From positions 1 to 7,218 of the forward strand of contig JALQUE010000395.1 of assembly GCA_023260815.1 (NCBI GenBank): a stretch of DNA of 7,218 nt. The letters are read 5' to 3'. Every line of letters begins with the position of its first letter. Position 1 is the stretch's first letter. Of the stretch, positions 1 through 6,844 are shown in pieces. Below the pieces are notes generated by a model. That model saw nothing but the letters and a program-made list of their open reading frames with translations. It ran no database searches and was not told the origin of the DNA. A program made the position numbers and the translations under genes. This DNA is from Roseovarius sp. (GTDB lineage Bacteria > Pseudomonadota > Alphaproteobacteria > Rhodobacterales > Rhodobacteraceae).

Positions 1-1640
1 TCCTTGTCCCAGCAGATCACGGTGCGCTCGGCCATGCTGGCATTTTCGATCGGCACCAGTTCGTCCAGCCGCCTTTCGGTGATGACGAAGCCGCCGACAT
101 GCTGCGACAGATGCCGGGGAAAGCCTTCGATCTCGTCGACCAGTTCCATGGTCTGACACAGGCGGCGATCATCGGGATCAAGGCCGATCTCGCGCATCCG
201 GTCACGCGCCACCTGCCCCGAGGAAAAGACCCCCCATAGCTGCGAGGACAGCGCCGATATGGTGTCCTGACTGAGGCCCATGGCACGGCCCACCTCGCGG
301 ATGGCACGCTTGCCGCGATAATGGATCACGGTGGCGCACAGCCCCGCACGATGCCGGCCATAGCGGTCATAGATCCACTGGATCACTTCTTCGCGGCGCT
401 CGTGTTCGAAATCAACGTCGATATCGGGCGGCTCGTCACGCGCCTCTGACACGAACCTTTCGAAGACCATGGTGCCGATCTCGGGGCTGACCGAGGTGAC
501 GCCAAGGCAATAGCAGACCACCGAATTGGCCGCCGATCCGCGCCCCTGACACAGGATATCGCGGGATCGCGCAAAGGCCACCACGTCATGCACAGTCAGG
601 AAATACGGCTCATAGCGCAGCTTGCCGATCAGGGTCAGTTCATGCTCCAGCATCGCACGGACCTTGTCGGTCGCCCCATGCGGATAGCGCCAGTCCAGCC
701 CCTTCAGCGCCAGCCGTCGCAGACGCTCGGCCGGGGTTTCGCCATTCGCGACCTCGCTTGGGTATTCGTAACGCAGCGCGTCCAGCGAAAAGGACAGCCG
801 CGCGGCGATCTCACCGGCCCGGAGTACCGCGGCCTCGTGTCCGGCGAACAGCCGCAGCATCTCGGCCTTGCTGCGCAGGCGGCATTCGGCATTGGCCAGC
901 GCGCCCCGGCCCAGATCGTCCACCCGCCGCCCCTGCCGGATCGCGGTCATCACATCGGCCAGCTTGCGCCGCCGCCCGTGATGCATCCTTGGACAGGCCG
1001 AGGCGACGGGGGGCAGGCCCAGCCGGTGCGCCAGCTTGGCCTGCCTGTTGAAGCGCGCAGCATCCTGCCCGTCATATTCCGGCGCGATCAGCAGATGCAT
1101 CTGCGCCCCCAGTCGTCCGATCAGCCGCCGCGCCTGTGCCCGCCAGTCGGCGGCCTGTTCCGGACCGGGCGGGTGCAGCAACAACTCCAGCCCTTCGGCG
1201 CCTTGCAGCACGTCGTCCAGCGTCAGGTGGCAGGCACCCTTTTCCACCCGCCGCCGGCCTGTTGTCAGCATCCGGCACAGGCTGGTCCAGCCGGTGCGGT
1301 CCCGTGGCAGCGCGGTCAGCGTGACGCCCTCGACCAGACACAGCCGTGCGGCGGGGATCAGGCGGGGGGCATTGGCCCAGTCCGGTCTTTCAGGGGCTTT
1401 CCCAGCCGGTGCAGGCGGTCCGATGGGGCCGTCTCGTGCCTCAAGCGCCTGTCGTTCGGCCACCTGTCGGGCGATCTCGCGGGCGGCGGCATGGGCGCGC
1501 ACGATCCCCGCCACCGAATTGTCATCGGCGATGGCGATGGCGGGCAGACCCAGACAGGCGGCACGCTGCACATACTCCTCGGGGTGCGACGCCCCGGTGA
1601 GAAAGGTGAAATTCGATGTGATGGACAGCTCGGCAAACAT
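1..1640 (-). CDS. dnaE2: Error-prone DNA polymerase DnaE2 (ImuC), N-terminal half; 3' end outside window
   Basis: The gene encodes the translesion C-family DNA polymerase that works with ImuA and ImuB in SOS-induced mutagenesis. An uninterrupted frame of 546 complete codons runs from the ATG at 1640-1638 to the left edge, about half of the usual family length of roughly 1,000-1,100 residues. The N-terminus (MFAELSITSNF, then GASHPEE at 16-22) is typical of DnaE2. It is a degenerate PHP domain: the two histidines of the HxxxH metal motif are replaced by E4 and T8, and the usual TDH is A-D-D at 38-40. The polymerase signature GRGSAANS lies at about 366-373. The catalytic PDIDVDF motif is at 405-411, with D406 and D408 as probable metal ligands. 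The frame ends at TVICWDK; the third catalytic aspartate should lie a few codons beyond the edge. No Shine-Dalgarno precedes the ATG. The gene upstream is not imuB, so it appears to be transcribed alone from its own LexA-type promoter. Confidence 0.95.
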   Translation of the reverse strand, partial: MFAELSITSNFTFLTGASHPEEYVQRAACLGLPAIAIADDNSVAGIVRAHAAAREIARQVAERQALEARDGPIGPPAPAGKAPERPDWANAPRLIPAARLCLVEGVTLTALPRDRTGWTSLCRMLTTGRRRVEKGACHLTLDDVLQGAEGLELLLHPPGPEQAADWRAQARRLIGRLGAQMHLLIAPEYDGQDAARFNRQAKLAHRLGLPPVASACPRMHHGRRRKLADVMTAIRQGRRVDDLGRGALANAECRLRSKAEMLRLFAGHEAAVLRAGEIAARLSFSLDALRYEYPSEVANGETPAERLRRLALKGLDWRYPHGATDKVRAMLEHELTLIGKLRYEPYFLTVHDVVAFARSRDILCQGRGSAANSVVCYCLGVTSVSPEIGTMVFERFVSEARDEPPDIDVDFEHERREEVIQWIYDRYGRHRAGLCATVIHYRGKRAIREVGRAMGLSQDTISALSSQLWGVFSSGQVARDRMREIGLDPDDRRLCQTMELVDEIEGFPRHLSQHVGGFVITERRLDELVPIENASMAERTVICWDK

Positions 1641-1651
1641 GACAGGGATAC

Positions 1652-1680
1652 ATTATATTCACGTTTTGTTCTTTTGCGAG
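1652..1680 (-). promoter_or_regulatory. Promoter of dnaE2 with perfect -10 hexamer
   Basis: On the minus strand a perfect TATAAT lies at 1657-1652, within an AT-rich island (about 1647-1675) in an otherwise GC-rich window. A weak -35 candidate, CTCGCA (3 of 6 matches to TTGACA), lies at 1680-1675 with a 17-base spacer. The expected start of transcription is near 1645, only about 5 bases before the dnaE2 ATG at 1640. A strong -10 with a poor -35, the spacer being filled by a LexA-type operator, fits a repressed SOS promoter. The hexamer is seen directly; promoter function is inferred. Confidence 0.65.
1657..1671 (-). promoter_or_regulatory. Probable LexA (SOS) operator of dnaE2
   Basis: On the plus strand the site reads ATTC-N7-GTTC; on the minus strand it reads GAAC-N7-GAAT. 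The alphaproteobacterial LexA box is the direct repeat GTTC-N7-GTTC (GAAC-N7-GAAC), so 7 of 8 defining bases match and the spacing is exact. It fills most of the spacer between the -35 and -10 elements and shares one base with the TATAAT, so bound LexA would block RNA polymerase. imuC/dnaE2 genes are known LexA targets in this class, which supports the call. Confidence 0.7.
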
Positions 1681-1721
1681 TCCCGATATGCCCAACGCCA
1701 CCTGTTCAGCCGGTCATGGCC

Positions 1722-2216
1722 TCATTGAAAGCTGTCCGGCGCGCAGGGGCCACCGCGAAAGCAGGTCTGCACCCTTTCCAGCATCCTGTCCGATGGCTTG
1801 GGAAACCCAAAGCCGCCGCAGGGCGTGACCGTCAGGCTATAGCCCTCGTCGCGCTGTTCCAGAAATCCCAGATACGCGATCCCCGAGGTCGCCCCGGCGC
1901 ACCACGGGCCAAAGCATTGCACGTTCAGCGTGATCGGGCGGTCGAAGGGCTTGGTGAAGCCGTCCTGCATCAGCGCGTGCCCGGTCAGATGCGCCGGTAT
2001 CTCGGTGTCGGGTGGAATCTCGTGTTGGCGGGACATGTCAGGCACCGGCAGGGCCGTTTCGTCAAACACCAGAACCCCACGGACGACGATATAGGTCTCA
2101 TCGGCCTGATCGGCTTCGGCATAGGTGCGCGCGATGTCTTGCGGCAGGCAGGACAGCGCCAGCGCCGGACCGGCCATCGCCGCCAGCAGGGCCAGCCCCG
2201 CCAGCGCGCGGATCAA
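1722..2216 (-). CDS. Small secreted cysteine-containing protein of unknown function
   Basis: I do not recognise a named family for this 164-residue protein. Residues 1-20 look like a classical Sec signal peptide: an N-terminal Arg, a hydrophobic core rich in Leu and Ala, and a GPALA ending that fits signal peptidase I cleavage after A20. C23 follows closely, but the preceding residues (A-L-S) make a poor lipobox, so a periplasmic protein is likelier than a lipoprotein. There are six cysteines (23, 101, 106, 133, 152, 158), all in the predicted mature part, which would allow three disulfides. The start is TTG at 2216-2214, whose last two bases lie in the rppH TGA stop, with a GAGGA ribosome binding site 6 bases upstream. 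This indicates translational coupling to rppH. It is the last gene before the separately promoted dnaE2. An enzymatic role cannot be assigned. Confidence 0.8.
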   Translation of the reverse strand: MIRALAGLALLAAMAGPALALSCLPQDIARTYAEADQADETYIVVRGVLVFDETALPVPDMSRQHEIPPDTEIPAHLTGHALMQDGFTKPFDRPITLNVQCFGPWCAGATSGIAYLGFLEQRDEGYSLTVTPCGGFGFPKPSDRMLERVQTCFRGGPCAPDSFQ

Positions 2217-2707
2217 AGCCGGTCCTCGAATGCCGCCAGCACCCGTTCATAGACGCCGCGCTTGAAGGGCACGATGTTGTCCAGCAGATCCTCAGGCGCC
2301 ATCCAGCGCCATTCCGAGAATTCCTGATGATCGTCGGCATCAATCCGGACCTGATCGTCGGTGCCGTGGAAGCGCAGCAGGAACCACTTCTGCTCCTGCC
2401 CCCGGAACTGCCCTTTCCATAGGCGTGGAACAAGGTCATGCGGCAACTCGTAAAGCAACCAGTCTTGGGTCTCGGCTTCGATGGTGACCAGATCGCGGGT
2501 GACGCCGGTTTCTTCCTCCAGCTCGCGCAGGGCCGCATCGCGCGGATCCTCGCCCGCATCTATGCCGCCTTGGGGCATCTGCCATGCCGGCGGATCATGC
2601 GGCTGGCGGTCGATGCGCTGGCCGACAAAGGCGTGGCCATCTTCATTGACAAGCATGACCCCCACATTGCGGCGATAGGGCAGTCTGGCGATGTCGTCCG
2701 GTGTCAT
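2213..2707 (-). CDS. rppH: RNA pyrophosphohydrolase RppH (Nudix)
   Basis: RppH removes pyrophosphate from the 5' triphosphate of mRNAs and so opens them to 5'-end-dependent decay; related proteins also hydrolyse dinucleoside polyphosphates. The 164-residue protein is of usual family length. It has the family start IARLPYRRNVGVMLVN, the WQMPQGGID segment at 42-50, and a complete Nudix box GX5EX7REUXEEXGU at 47-69 (G47, E53, R61, E62, E65, E66, G68, V69), with the glutamates as metal ligands. The segments QKWFLLRFHG (106-115) and EFSEWRW (129-135) are also typical. I chose the ATG at 2707, preceded by AAAGG at 7 bases, because family members begin about here. An in-frame GTG at 2734 would add nine residues and is less likely. 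The start overlaps the stop of a possible small ORF (ATGA), and the gene's own stop overlaps the start of the next gene. Confidence 0.95.
   Translation of the reverse strand: MTPDDIARLPYRRNVGVMLVNEDGHAFVGQRIDRQPHDPPAWQMPQGGIDAGEDPRDAALRELEEETGVTRDLVTIEAETQDWLLYELPHDLVPRLWKGQFRGQEQKWFLLRFHGTDDQVRIDADDHQEFSEWRWMAPEDLLDNIVPFKRGVYERVLAAFEDRL
2223..2227 (-). promoter_or_regulatory. Ribosome binding site fixing the TTG start of the 1722-2216 gene
   Basis: GAGGA on the minus strand sits 6 bases before the TTG at 2216-2214, inside the last codons of rppH. No ATG is available near this point, and the signal peptide begins right after the TTG, so the site decides the start. Confidence 0.6.
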
Positions 2708-2814
2708 TTCTGGGCCTTTCGTTGCGCGCGCCACTTTTGCGGAACCTGATATTCGGGGTCAAGCCGGGCGTAACGCACTCCGCCCGCCGGGTGGCCGGCG
2801 GGCGGATCATTCAT
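2704..2814 (-). CDS. Possible 36-codon ORF between ctpA and rppH
   Basis: An ATG at 2814-2812, 13 bases after the ctpA stop, opens a 36-codon frame. It ends in TGA at 2706-2704, forming an ATGA overlap with the rppH start. The product would be basic at its end (QKWRAQRKAQK) and Pro/Gly-rich at its beginning, where the codons lie in the GC hairpin. No clear ribosome binding site precedes the ATG. A GTG just after the hairpin could instead give a peptide of about 24 residues. The case for a gene rests on the exact stop-start overlap and the protein-like second half (RYARLDPEYQVPQKW). The case against is that chance open frames are common in GC-rich DNA, and this frame is also open through much of the end of ctpA. 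No family is recognised. Confidence 0.35.
   Translation of the reverse strand: MNDPPAGHPAGGVRYARLDPEYQVPQKWRAQRKAQK
2780..2805 (-). repeat. Perfect GC-rich inverted repeat (hairpin) after ctpA
   Basis: The arms CCGCCCGCCGG (2780-2790) and CCGGCGGGCGG (2795-2805) are perfectly complementary over 11 bp and flank a 4-base loop. The hairpin starts 22 bases after the ctpA stop. Neither strand has a T-run after the stem, so this is not a standard intrinsic terminator. It could protect the 3' end of the upstream mRNA, partly attenuate transcription into rppH, or mark a processing site. The inverted repeat is seen directly; its role is inferred. Confidence 0.7.
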
Positions 2815-2827
2815 GGTCAAAGATGGC

Positions 2828-4165
2828 TTAGTCCGCAGCGCCGCCCAATGTGGCCAGACCCTTGAGGATGTCGATGGCATAGGCCAGCTGATAGTCATCC
2901 TCGCGCAGCTTGGCCGAGGCTTCGGCGCGGGCGCGTTCGTCTTCGATCTGCTTGCGCTCGTCCTCGGACAGGCTGTCATTGTCCAGACGCCCGCGCAGAT
3001 CGGCCTCGAAGCGGGTGCCGCGGGTTTCTTCCTCGGCCTCTTCGGCGTCGGGGCTTCGGCGCGGCTGTTCCACGATGATGTCCGGCGAGACGCCAAGCGC
3101 CTGAATCGACCGGCCCGACGGCGTGTAGTAGCGCGCTGTCGTCAAGCGCATGGCGCCATCGCCGCGCAGGGGCATGACCGTCTGGACCGATCCCTTGCCA
3201 AAGCTTTTGGTGCCCACGACGATTGCGCGATGATGATCCTGCAACGCCCCCGCCACGATTTCCGACGCCGAGGCCGAGCCGCCATTGATCAGAACGACCA
3301 TCGGTTTGCCATTGGCCAGATCGCCCGCCGTGGCGTTGAAGCGCTCCCCATCTTCGGGGTCGCGGCTGCGGGTGCTGACGATCTCGCCCTTGTCCAGGAA
3401 CGCGTCCGACACCTTGATCGCCTGGGTCAGCAGACCGCCGGGATTGTTGCGCAGGTCCAGAACGATGCCGCTGACCTTGTCGGCCCCACCGGCCGCTTCG
3501 ATCTGTTCGGCAAGACCTTCTTCGAGGTTCTTGTAGGTCTGATCGTTGAAGGTGGTGACGCGCAGGATGACCGCGTTCTGTTCGGTCCGCGTCCGTACGG
3601 CGGTCAGGGTGATCGTGTCACGGATGATCGACACGTCAAACGGTTCCGCCTCGCCTTCGCGCACCACGGTGATCACGATCTCGCTGCCGACCGGGCCGCG
3701 CATCATCTCGACCGCCTCGTCCAGTGTCAGGCCCAGAACGCTTTCGCCGTCCACATGGGTGATGAAATCCCCGGCTTCGATACCGGCATTGTCGGCAGGC
3801 GTGCCATCGATCGGTGAAACGACCTTGACGAAACCGTCTTCCTGCGTGACCTCGATGCCAAGGCCGCCGAATTCGCCTCGGGTCTGCACGCGCATGTCGG
3901 CGGCATCCTGTGGCGACAGGTAACTGGAATGTGGATCAAGCGAGGTCAGCATGCCGTTGATGGCCGCCTCGATCAGCTCGCCTTCGTCCACCTCTTCGAC
4001 ATATTGAGACCGGATCCGCTCGAATATGTCGCCGAACAGGTCAAGCTGCTCGTAAACATTGGTTTGCTTTTCCGCTTCCTGAGCCAACAGGGGGCCGGCC
4101 ACCTGTGTGGTCACGACGATCCCGGCCAGCGTTCCGGCAGCGGCGGCCATAAGGAATTTCTTCAT
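2828..4165 (-). CDS. ctpA: Carboxy-terminal processing protease, S41 family
   Basis: This is a periplasmic serine protease that trims or degrades envelope proteins from their C-termini; in several bacteria relatives regulate peptidoglycan hydrolases. The protein has 445 residues. Residues 1 to about 28 (MKKFLMAAAAGTLAG, ending LLA before QE) form a signal peptide or N-terminal anchor. A PDZ domain spans about 87-174, beginning at the GEFGGLGIEV segment. The S41 core follows with LDLRNNPGG at about 236-244. The catalytic Ser/Lys dyad is S299 in NGGSASASE and K324 in SFGKGSVQ, with Q328 four residues on, the same spacing as Ser452-Lys477-Gln481 in E. coli Prc. The C-terminal 75 residues are charged and acidic, with a DDYQLAYAIDILKG end. 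The start is ATG at 4165; a TTG one codon earlier (4168) is better spaced from the AAGGA at 4180-4176 (7 against 10 bases), so the start may differ by one residue. It begins 3 bases after the envC-like stop. Confidence 0.95.
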   Translation of the reverse strand: MKKFLMAAAAGTLAGIVVTTQVAGPLLAQEAEKQTNVYEQLDLFGDIFERIRSQYVEEVDEGELIEAAINGMLTSLDPHSSYLSPQDAADMRVQTRGEFGGLGIEVTQEDGFVKVVSPIDGTPADNAGIEAGDFITHVDGESVLGLTLDEAVEMMRGPVGSEIVITVVREGEAEPFDVSIIRDTITLTAVRTRTEQNAVILRVTTFNDQTYKNLEEGLAEQIEAAGGADKVSGIVLDLRNNPGGLLTQAIKVSDAFLDKGEIVSTRSRDPEDGERFNATAGDLANGKPMVVLINGGSASASEIVAGALQDHHRAIVVGTKSFGKGSVQTVMPLRGDGAMRLTTARYYTPSGRSIQALGVSPDIIVEQPRRSPDAEEAEEETRGTRFEADLRGRLDNDSLSEDERKQIEDERARAEASAKLREDDYQLAYAIDILKGLATLGGAAD

Positions 4166-4168
4166 CAA

Positions 4169-5299
4169 TCAGTCATCCTTGTCTGTCCTGAACCACTCCA
4201 GCGGGTCTACCGGAGTGTTGTTTTCTCTCACTTCAATATAGAGCGTTTCCGTCTGTCTGGCACCCGTCTCCTGGCTTGCCCTGGTCGGCATGACGTCATC
4301 CGCACCCGCCGCGCCGCCCATCAAGCCAACAGGGCTGCCGCCCGGAAGCACCTGTCCAGCTTCACCATAAACCACGTCAAGACCGGCAAGCACCAGCAAA
4401 ATTCCGGCCTGTGGTTCCAGAATAATCACGTTTCCGTAATCCAGCAGCGGGCCGCGATAGCGCACCGTTGCGGCGGTGGGCGTCGTCACCAGTGACCGAG
4501 GACGCGTCACCATCACGATCCCCGGCCGGGTGATCCCGGCGGCATCGGCCTCTCCGGCGCGGCGCAGAATGCGGCCATCCACCGGCAGGTTGAGTTGCCC
4601 CTTGCGGTCCTCGATTCCGGGCAGGCTGCCGGGCACCTCGTTTTGTGCGATCTCGCTCAGCCCGCTGGCGAAGCCCTCCAGCGTCTCGGTCGAGGCGATC
4701 AGCAACGCGGTCTTGAGTGGGTCTTCGGTAAAGCGCCGGGGCAGGTCCGTGCGGTCGGCGATCGCCTTGCTCAGCGCCGTGCGCGCCTCCTGCACGCCTT
4801 CCAGACCGTCGCGCAGTGTGTTGACGGCGCTTTGTTGCAAAGCGCGCAGAATGGTCACCTCTTCCAGCGTTTTGCGCAGATCGGCGGCGCGTGCATTGAG
4901 GCCGGGTGTCACATCCGCCATCATCATGCCGGACCGCGCGGTGCCCACCGGCCCGGACGGGTGCAGCAGCAGCACGGGGGCGGGCGTATCGCCGATCGCC
5001 ATAAGAACGCCAAGCAACTGCGCCACCTCGTCCTCGCGCGCTTGCAACTCACGGCTCAGGGTCTCTTCGCGGATCGCCGCCCGGCGCAAGCCTTCGCGCA
5101 TCGCCTGCAAGCCGTCCTGATAGGACTGGACAGTTTCCGTCAGCGCCTTGACCCGGTTGCGCGCATTGTCGGCGGCCGTCAGCATCTCGCCTGCCTGTTC
5201 CAGACGGTCGGCGGCGGCGCGTGCGGCGTCGGCAGGATCGGTCTGAGCGGTCGCGCCGCTGGCCACAAGCACCCATGCCAGCGCCGCAAGCCACCTCAT
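4169..5299 (-). CDS. envC: EnvC-like murein hydrolase activator (degenerate LytM/M23 domain)
   Basis: EnvC-type proteins activate periplasmic N-acetylmuramoyl-L-alanine amidases that split septal peptidoglycan, usually under FtsEX control. The 376-residue protein has a signal peptide (MRWLAALAWVLVASGATAQ, cleaved near residue 19) and a long region of Ala-, Glu-, Arg- and Leu-rich helix (about 22-230) expected to form coiled coil. The C-terminal M23/LytM-like domain (about 236-372) has GNVIILEP at 289-296, LLVLAGLD at 301-308 and LYIEVRENNTPVDPLEW at 353-369. The histidines of the zinc site and the HxH motif of active M23 enzymes are absent, for example where LLVLAGLD stands, so it is probably an activator and not an enzyme. 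The start ATG at 5299 forms an ATGA overlap with the gpmI stop and gives a signal peptide; the frame stays open further upstream, but only inside gpmI. The name rests on domain type, so the exact amidase partner is unknown. Confidence 0.88.
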   Translation of the reverse strand: MRWLAALAWVLVASGATAQTDPADAARAAADRLEQAGEMLTAADNARNRVKALTETVQSYQDGLQAMREGLRRAAIREETLSRELQAREDEVAQLLGVLMAIGDTPAPVLLLHPSGPVGTARSGMMMADVTPGLNARAADLRKTLEEVTILRALQQSAVNTLRDGLEGVQEARTALSKAIADRTDLPRRFTEDPLKTALLIASTETLEGFASGLSEIAQNEVPGSLPGIEDRKGQLNLPVDGRILRRAGEADAAGITRPGIVMVTRPRSLVTTPTAATVRYRGPLLDYGNVIILEPQAGILLVLAGLDVVYGEAGQVLPGGSPVGLMGGAAGADDVMPTRASQETGARQTETLYIEVRENNTPVDPLEWFRTDKDD

Positions 5300-6813
5300 G
5301 ACAGCAGGCTCTGGCCAGTCATTTCCTCGGGCTGGGGCAAGCCCATCAGCTGAAGGATCGTGGGCGCCAGATCGGCCAGCCTTCCTTTGCCAAGCTGCGC
5401 CCCCTGCGGTCCACCCACAAGGATGACGGGGACCGGGTTCAGCGTATGCGCGGTATGCGGCCCGCCGGATTCGGGATCGACCATGACCTCGCAATTGCCG
5501 TGATCGGCGGTCACGATCATCGCGCCGCCATGGGTGTCCAGCGCCTCCGTCACGCGGCCCAGTCCACGATCCACCGCCTCGCAGGCGGCCATCGCCGCCG
5601 CCAGATCGCCGGTATGCCCGACCATGTCGGGATTGGCATAGTTGACCACGATCAGATCATAGCCTTCTGCGATCGCGGCGACCAACTGATCCGTGACTTC
5701 GGCGGCGCTCATTTCAGGTTGCATATCGTAGGTGGCCACCTTGGGCGACGGTGCCATGTACCGCTCTTCGCCGGGTTCGGGGGCTTCCTTGCCGCCGTTC
5801 AGGAAGAAGGTGACATGGGGGTATTTCTCGGTTTCGGCCAGATGGAACTGCCGCTTGCCCTGTTTGGCGACCCATTCACCAAGCGTGTTGACGATCTCGC
5901 GTGCGGGAAACACGGTGTGCATGAACGTGGTGTGGAGGTCTGAATATTCGACCATCCCCAGCAACGCCGCCCAGTCCGGTCTTGTCCCCGGATCGAAGGC
6001 GTCAAAGCCCGGCTGGGCCAGTGCGCACAGGATTTCGCGCGCCCGGTCGGCCCTGAAATTCAAGCAGAAAAAGCCATCGCCATCCTGCGGGCCGGCATAG
6101 TCGCCGATCACGGTGGGGGTCACGAATTCGTCGGTTTCCGACCGGGCATAGGCGTTGGTCACAGCGGTGCGGGCGGTGCGGGCGCGGGCGCCCTTGGCGT
6201 GGATCATCGCCTCATAGGCTTCTTGGACGCGGTCCCAGCGATTGTCCCGGTCCAGCGCGAAATAGCGGCCGATCACCGTTGCGATCCGGACGCCGGGGGG
6301 CAGGTCGGACTCCAGCCGTTCCAGAAAGCTGCGGGCGGATTTGGGCAGCACGTCGCGCCCGTCGGTGATGGCGTGCAACGCCACCGGCACCCCGGCCCCG
6401 GCAATCGCACGGGTCGCCGCGAGGATGTGATTCAGATGCCCGTGTACTCCGCCATCCGACACAAGCCCCATCAGATGCGCCGTCCCGCCCGAGGCTTGCA
6501 TGCGCGCGATGAAATCCTTCAAGGACTTGTTTTCAAAGAAACTTCCATCCTCGATCGCCAGATCGATCTGGCCCAGATCCATGGCCACGACACGGCCCGC
6601 GCCGATATTTGTATGCCCGACTTCCGAGTTGCCCATCTGGCCTGTGGGCAGGCCCACATCGGGACCATGCGTGATCAGGGTGGCCTGTGGGCAGGTCTGC
6701 ATCAGACGGTCGAAATTCGGCGTATCGGCCAGCACGGGGGCGTTGGCCTCGGTCCTGTCGGACAGACCCCAGCCGTCGAGAATGCACAGGACAACGGGTT
6801 TTGCGCTACTCAT
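5296..6813 (-). CDS. gpmI: 2,3-bisphosphoglycerate-independent phosphoglycerate mutase
   Basis: The enzyme interconverts 3-phosphoglycerate and 2-phosphoglycerate in cytoplasmic glycolysis/gluconeogenesis, using two manganese ions and a phosphoserine intermediate. It has 505 residues, a normal length for the family. The N-terminal LCILDGWG carries metal ligand D13, and GNSEVGHTNIGAGR (61-74) carries the nucleophile S63. The inserted phosphotransferase domain contains HAITDGRDV (147-155) and NFRADRARE (252-260). The second half of the metal site follows in NPDMVGHTGD (D396, H400), TADHGN (D437, H438) and GPHTAHT (probably H456). No key residue is missing. The start ATG at 6813 is preceded by GCAGG with AGG 8 bases away. 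It appears to be the first gene of the run gpmI-envC-ctpA, its stop overlapping the next start. Confidence 0.97.
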   Translation of the reverse strand: MSSAKPVVLCILDGWGLSDRTEANAPVLADTPNFDRLMQTCPQATLITHGPDVGLPTGQMGNSEVGHTNIGAGRVVAMDLGQIDLAIEDGSFFENKSLKDFIARMQASGGTAHLMGLVSDGGVHGHLNHILAATRAIAGAGVPVALHAITDGRDVLPKSARSFLERLESDLPPGVRIATVIGRYFALDRDNRWDRVQEAYEAMIHAKGARARTARTAVTNAYARSETDEFVTPTVIGDYAGPQDGDGFFCLNFRADRAREILCALAQPGFDAFDPGTRPDWAALLGMVEYSDLHTTFMHTVFPAREIVNTLGEWVAKQGKRQFHLAETEKYPHVTFFLNGGKEAPEPGEERYMAPSPKVATYDMQPEMSAAEVTDQLVAAIAEGYDLIVVNYANPDMVGHTGDLAAAMAACEAVDRGLGRVTEALDTHGGAMIVTADHGNCEVMVDPESGGPHTAHTLNPVPVILVGGPQGAQLGKGRLADLAPTILQLMGLPQPEEMTGQSLLS

Positions 6814-6844
6814 GTTCTTTGCCTGCTTCCGCCTTGATGGGGGC

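Noticed and set aside
1..1640. Loss of PHP metal ligands in dnaE2 as a possible defect
   Set aside because: A degenerate PHP motif is usual among DnaE2 and several DnaE1 proteins, and the polymerase motifs are intact, so this is not evidence of a pseudogene.
1672..1682. A second LexA half-site to the right of GTTC at 1668-1671 (GTTC-N7-AGTC)
   Set aside because: The second tetramer matches only 2 of 4 bases; the pairing of GTTC with ATTC at 1657-1660 is clearly better.
588..2252. A 554-codon open frame on the plus strand
   Set aside because: It lies antisense to dnaE2 and the secreted-protein gene, both well supported. Its product is Gln/Arg/Gly/Pro-rich with no recognisable domain, as expected for the opposite strand of GC-rich genes.
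2708..2734. GTG start for rppH nine codons upstream
   Set aside because: Family members start at the MTP-type methionine, and the ATG at 2707 has AAAGG 7 bases before it. The GTG version would also overlap the possible small ORF.
2813..3817. A 334-codon open frame on the plus strand
   Set aside because: It is fully antisense to ctpA, which carries the intact S41 catalytic dyad and PDZ domain. No motif supports the antisense frame.
5300..5494. Upstream extension of the envC-like frame
   Set aside because: The extra 65 residues lie inside gpmI, are Arg/Gly/Ala-rich and would bury the signal peptide. The ATG at 5299 gives a proper export signal and an ATGA overlap.
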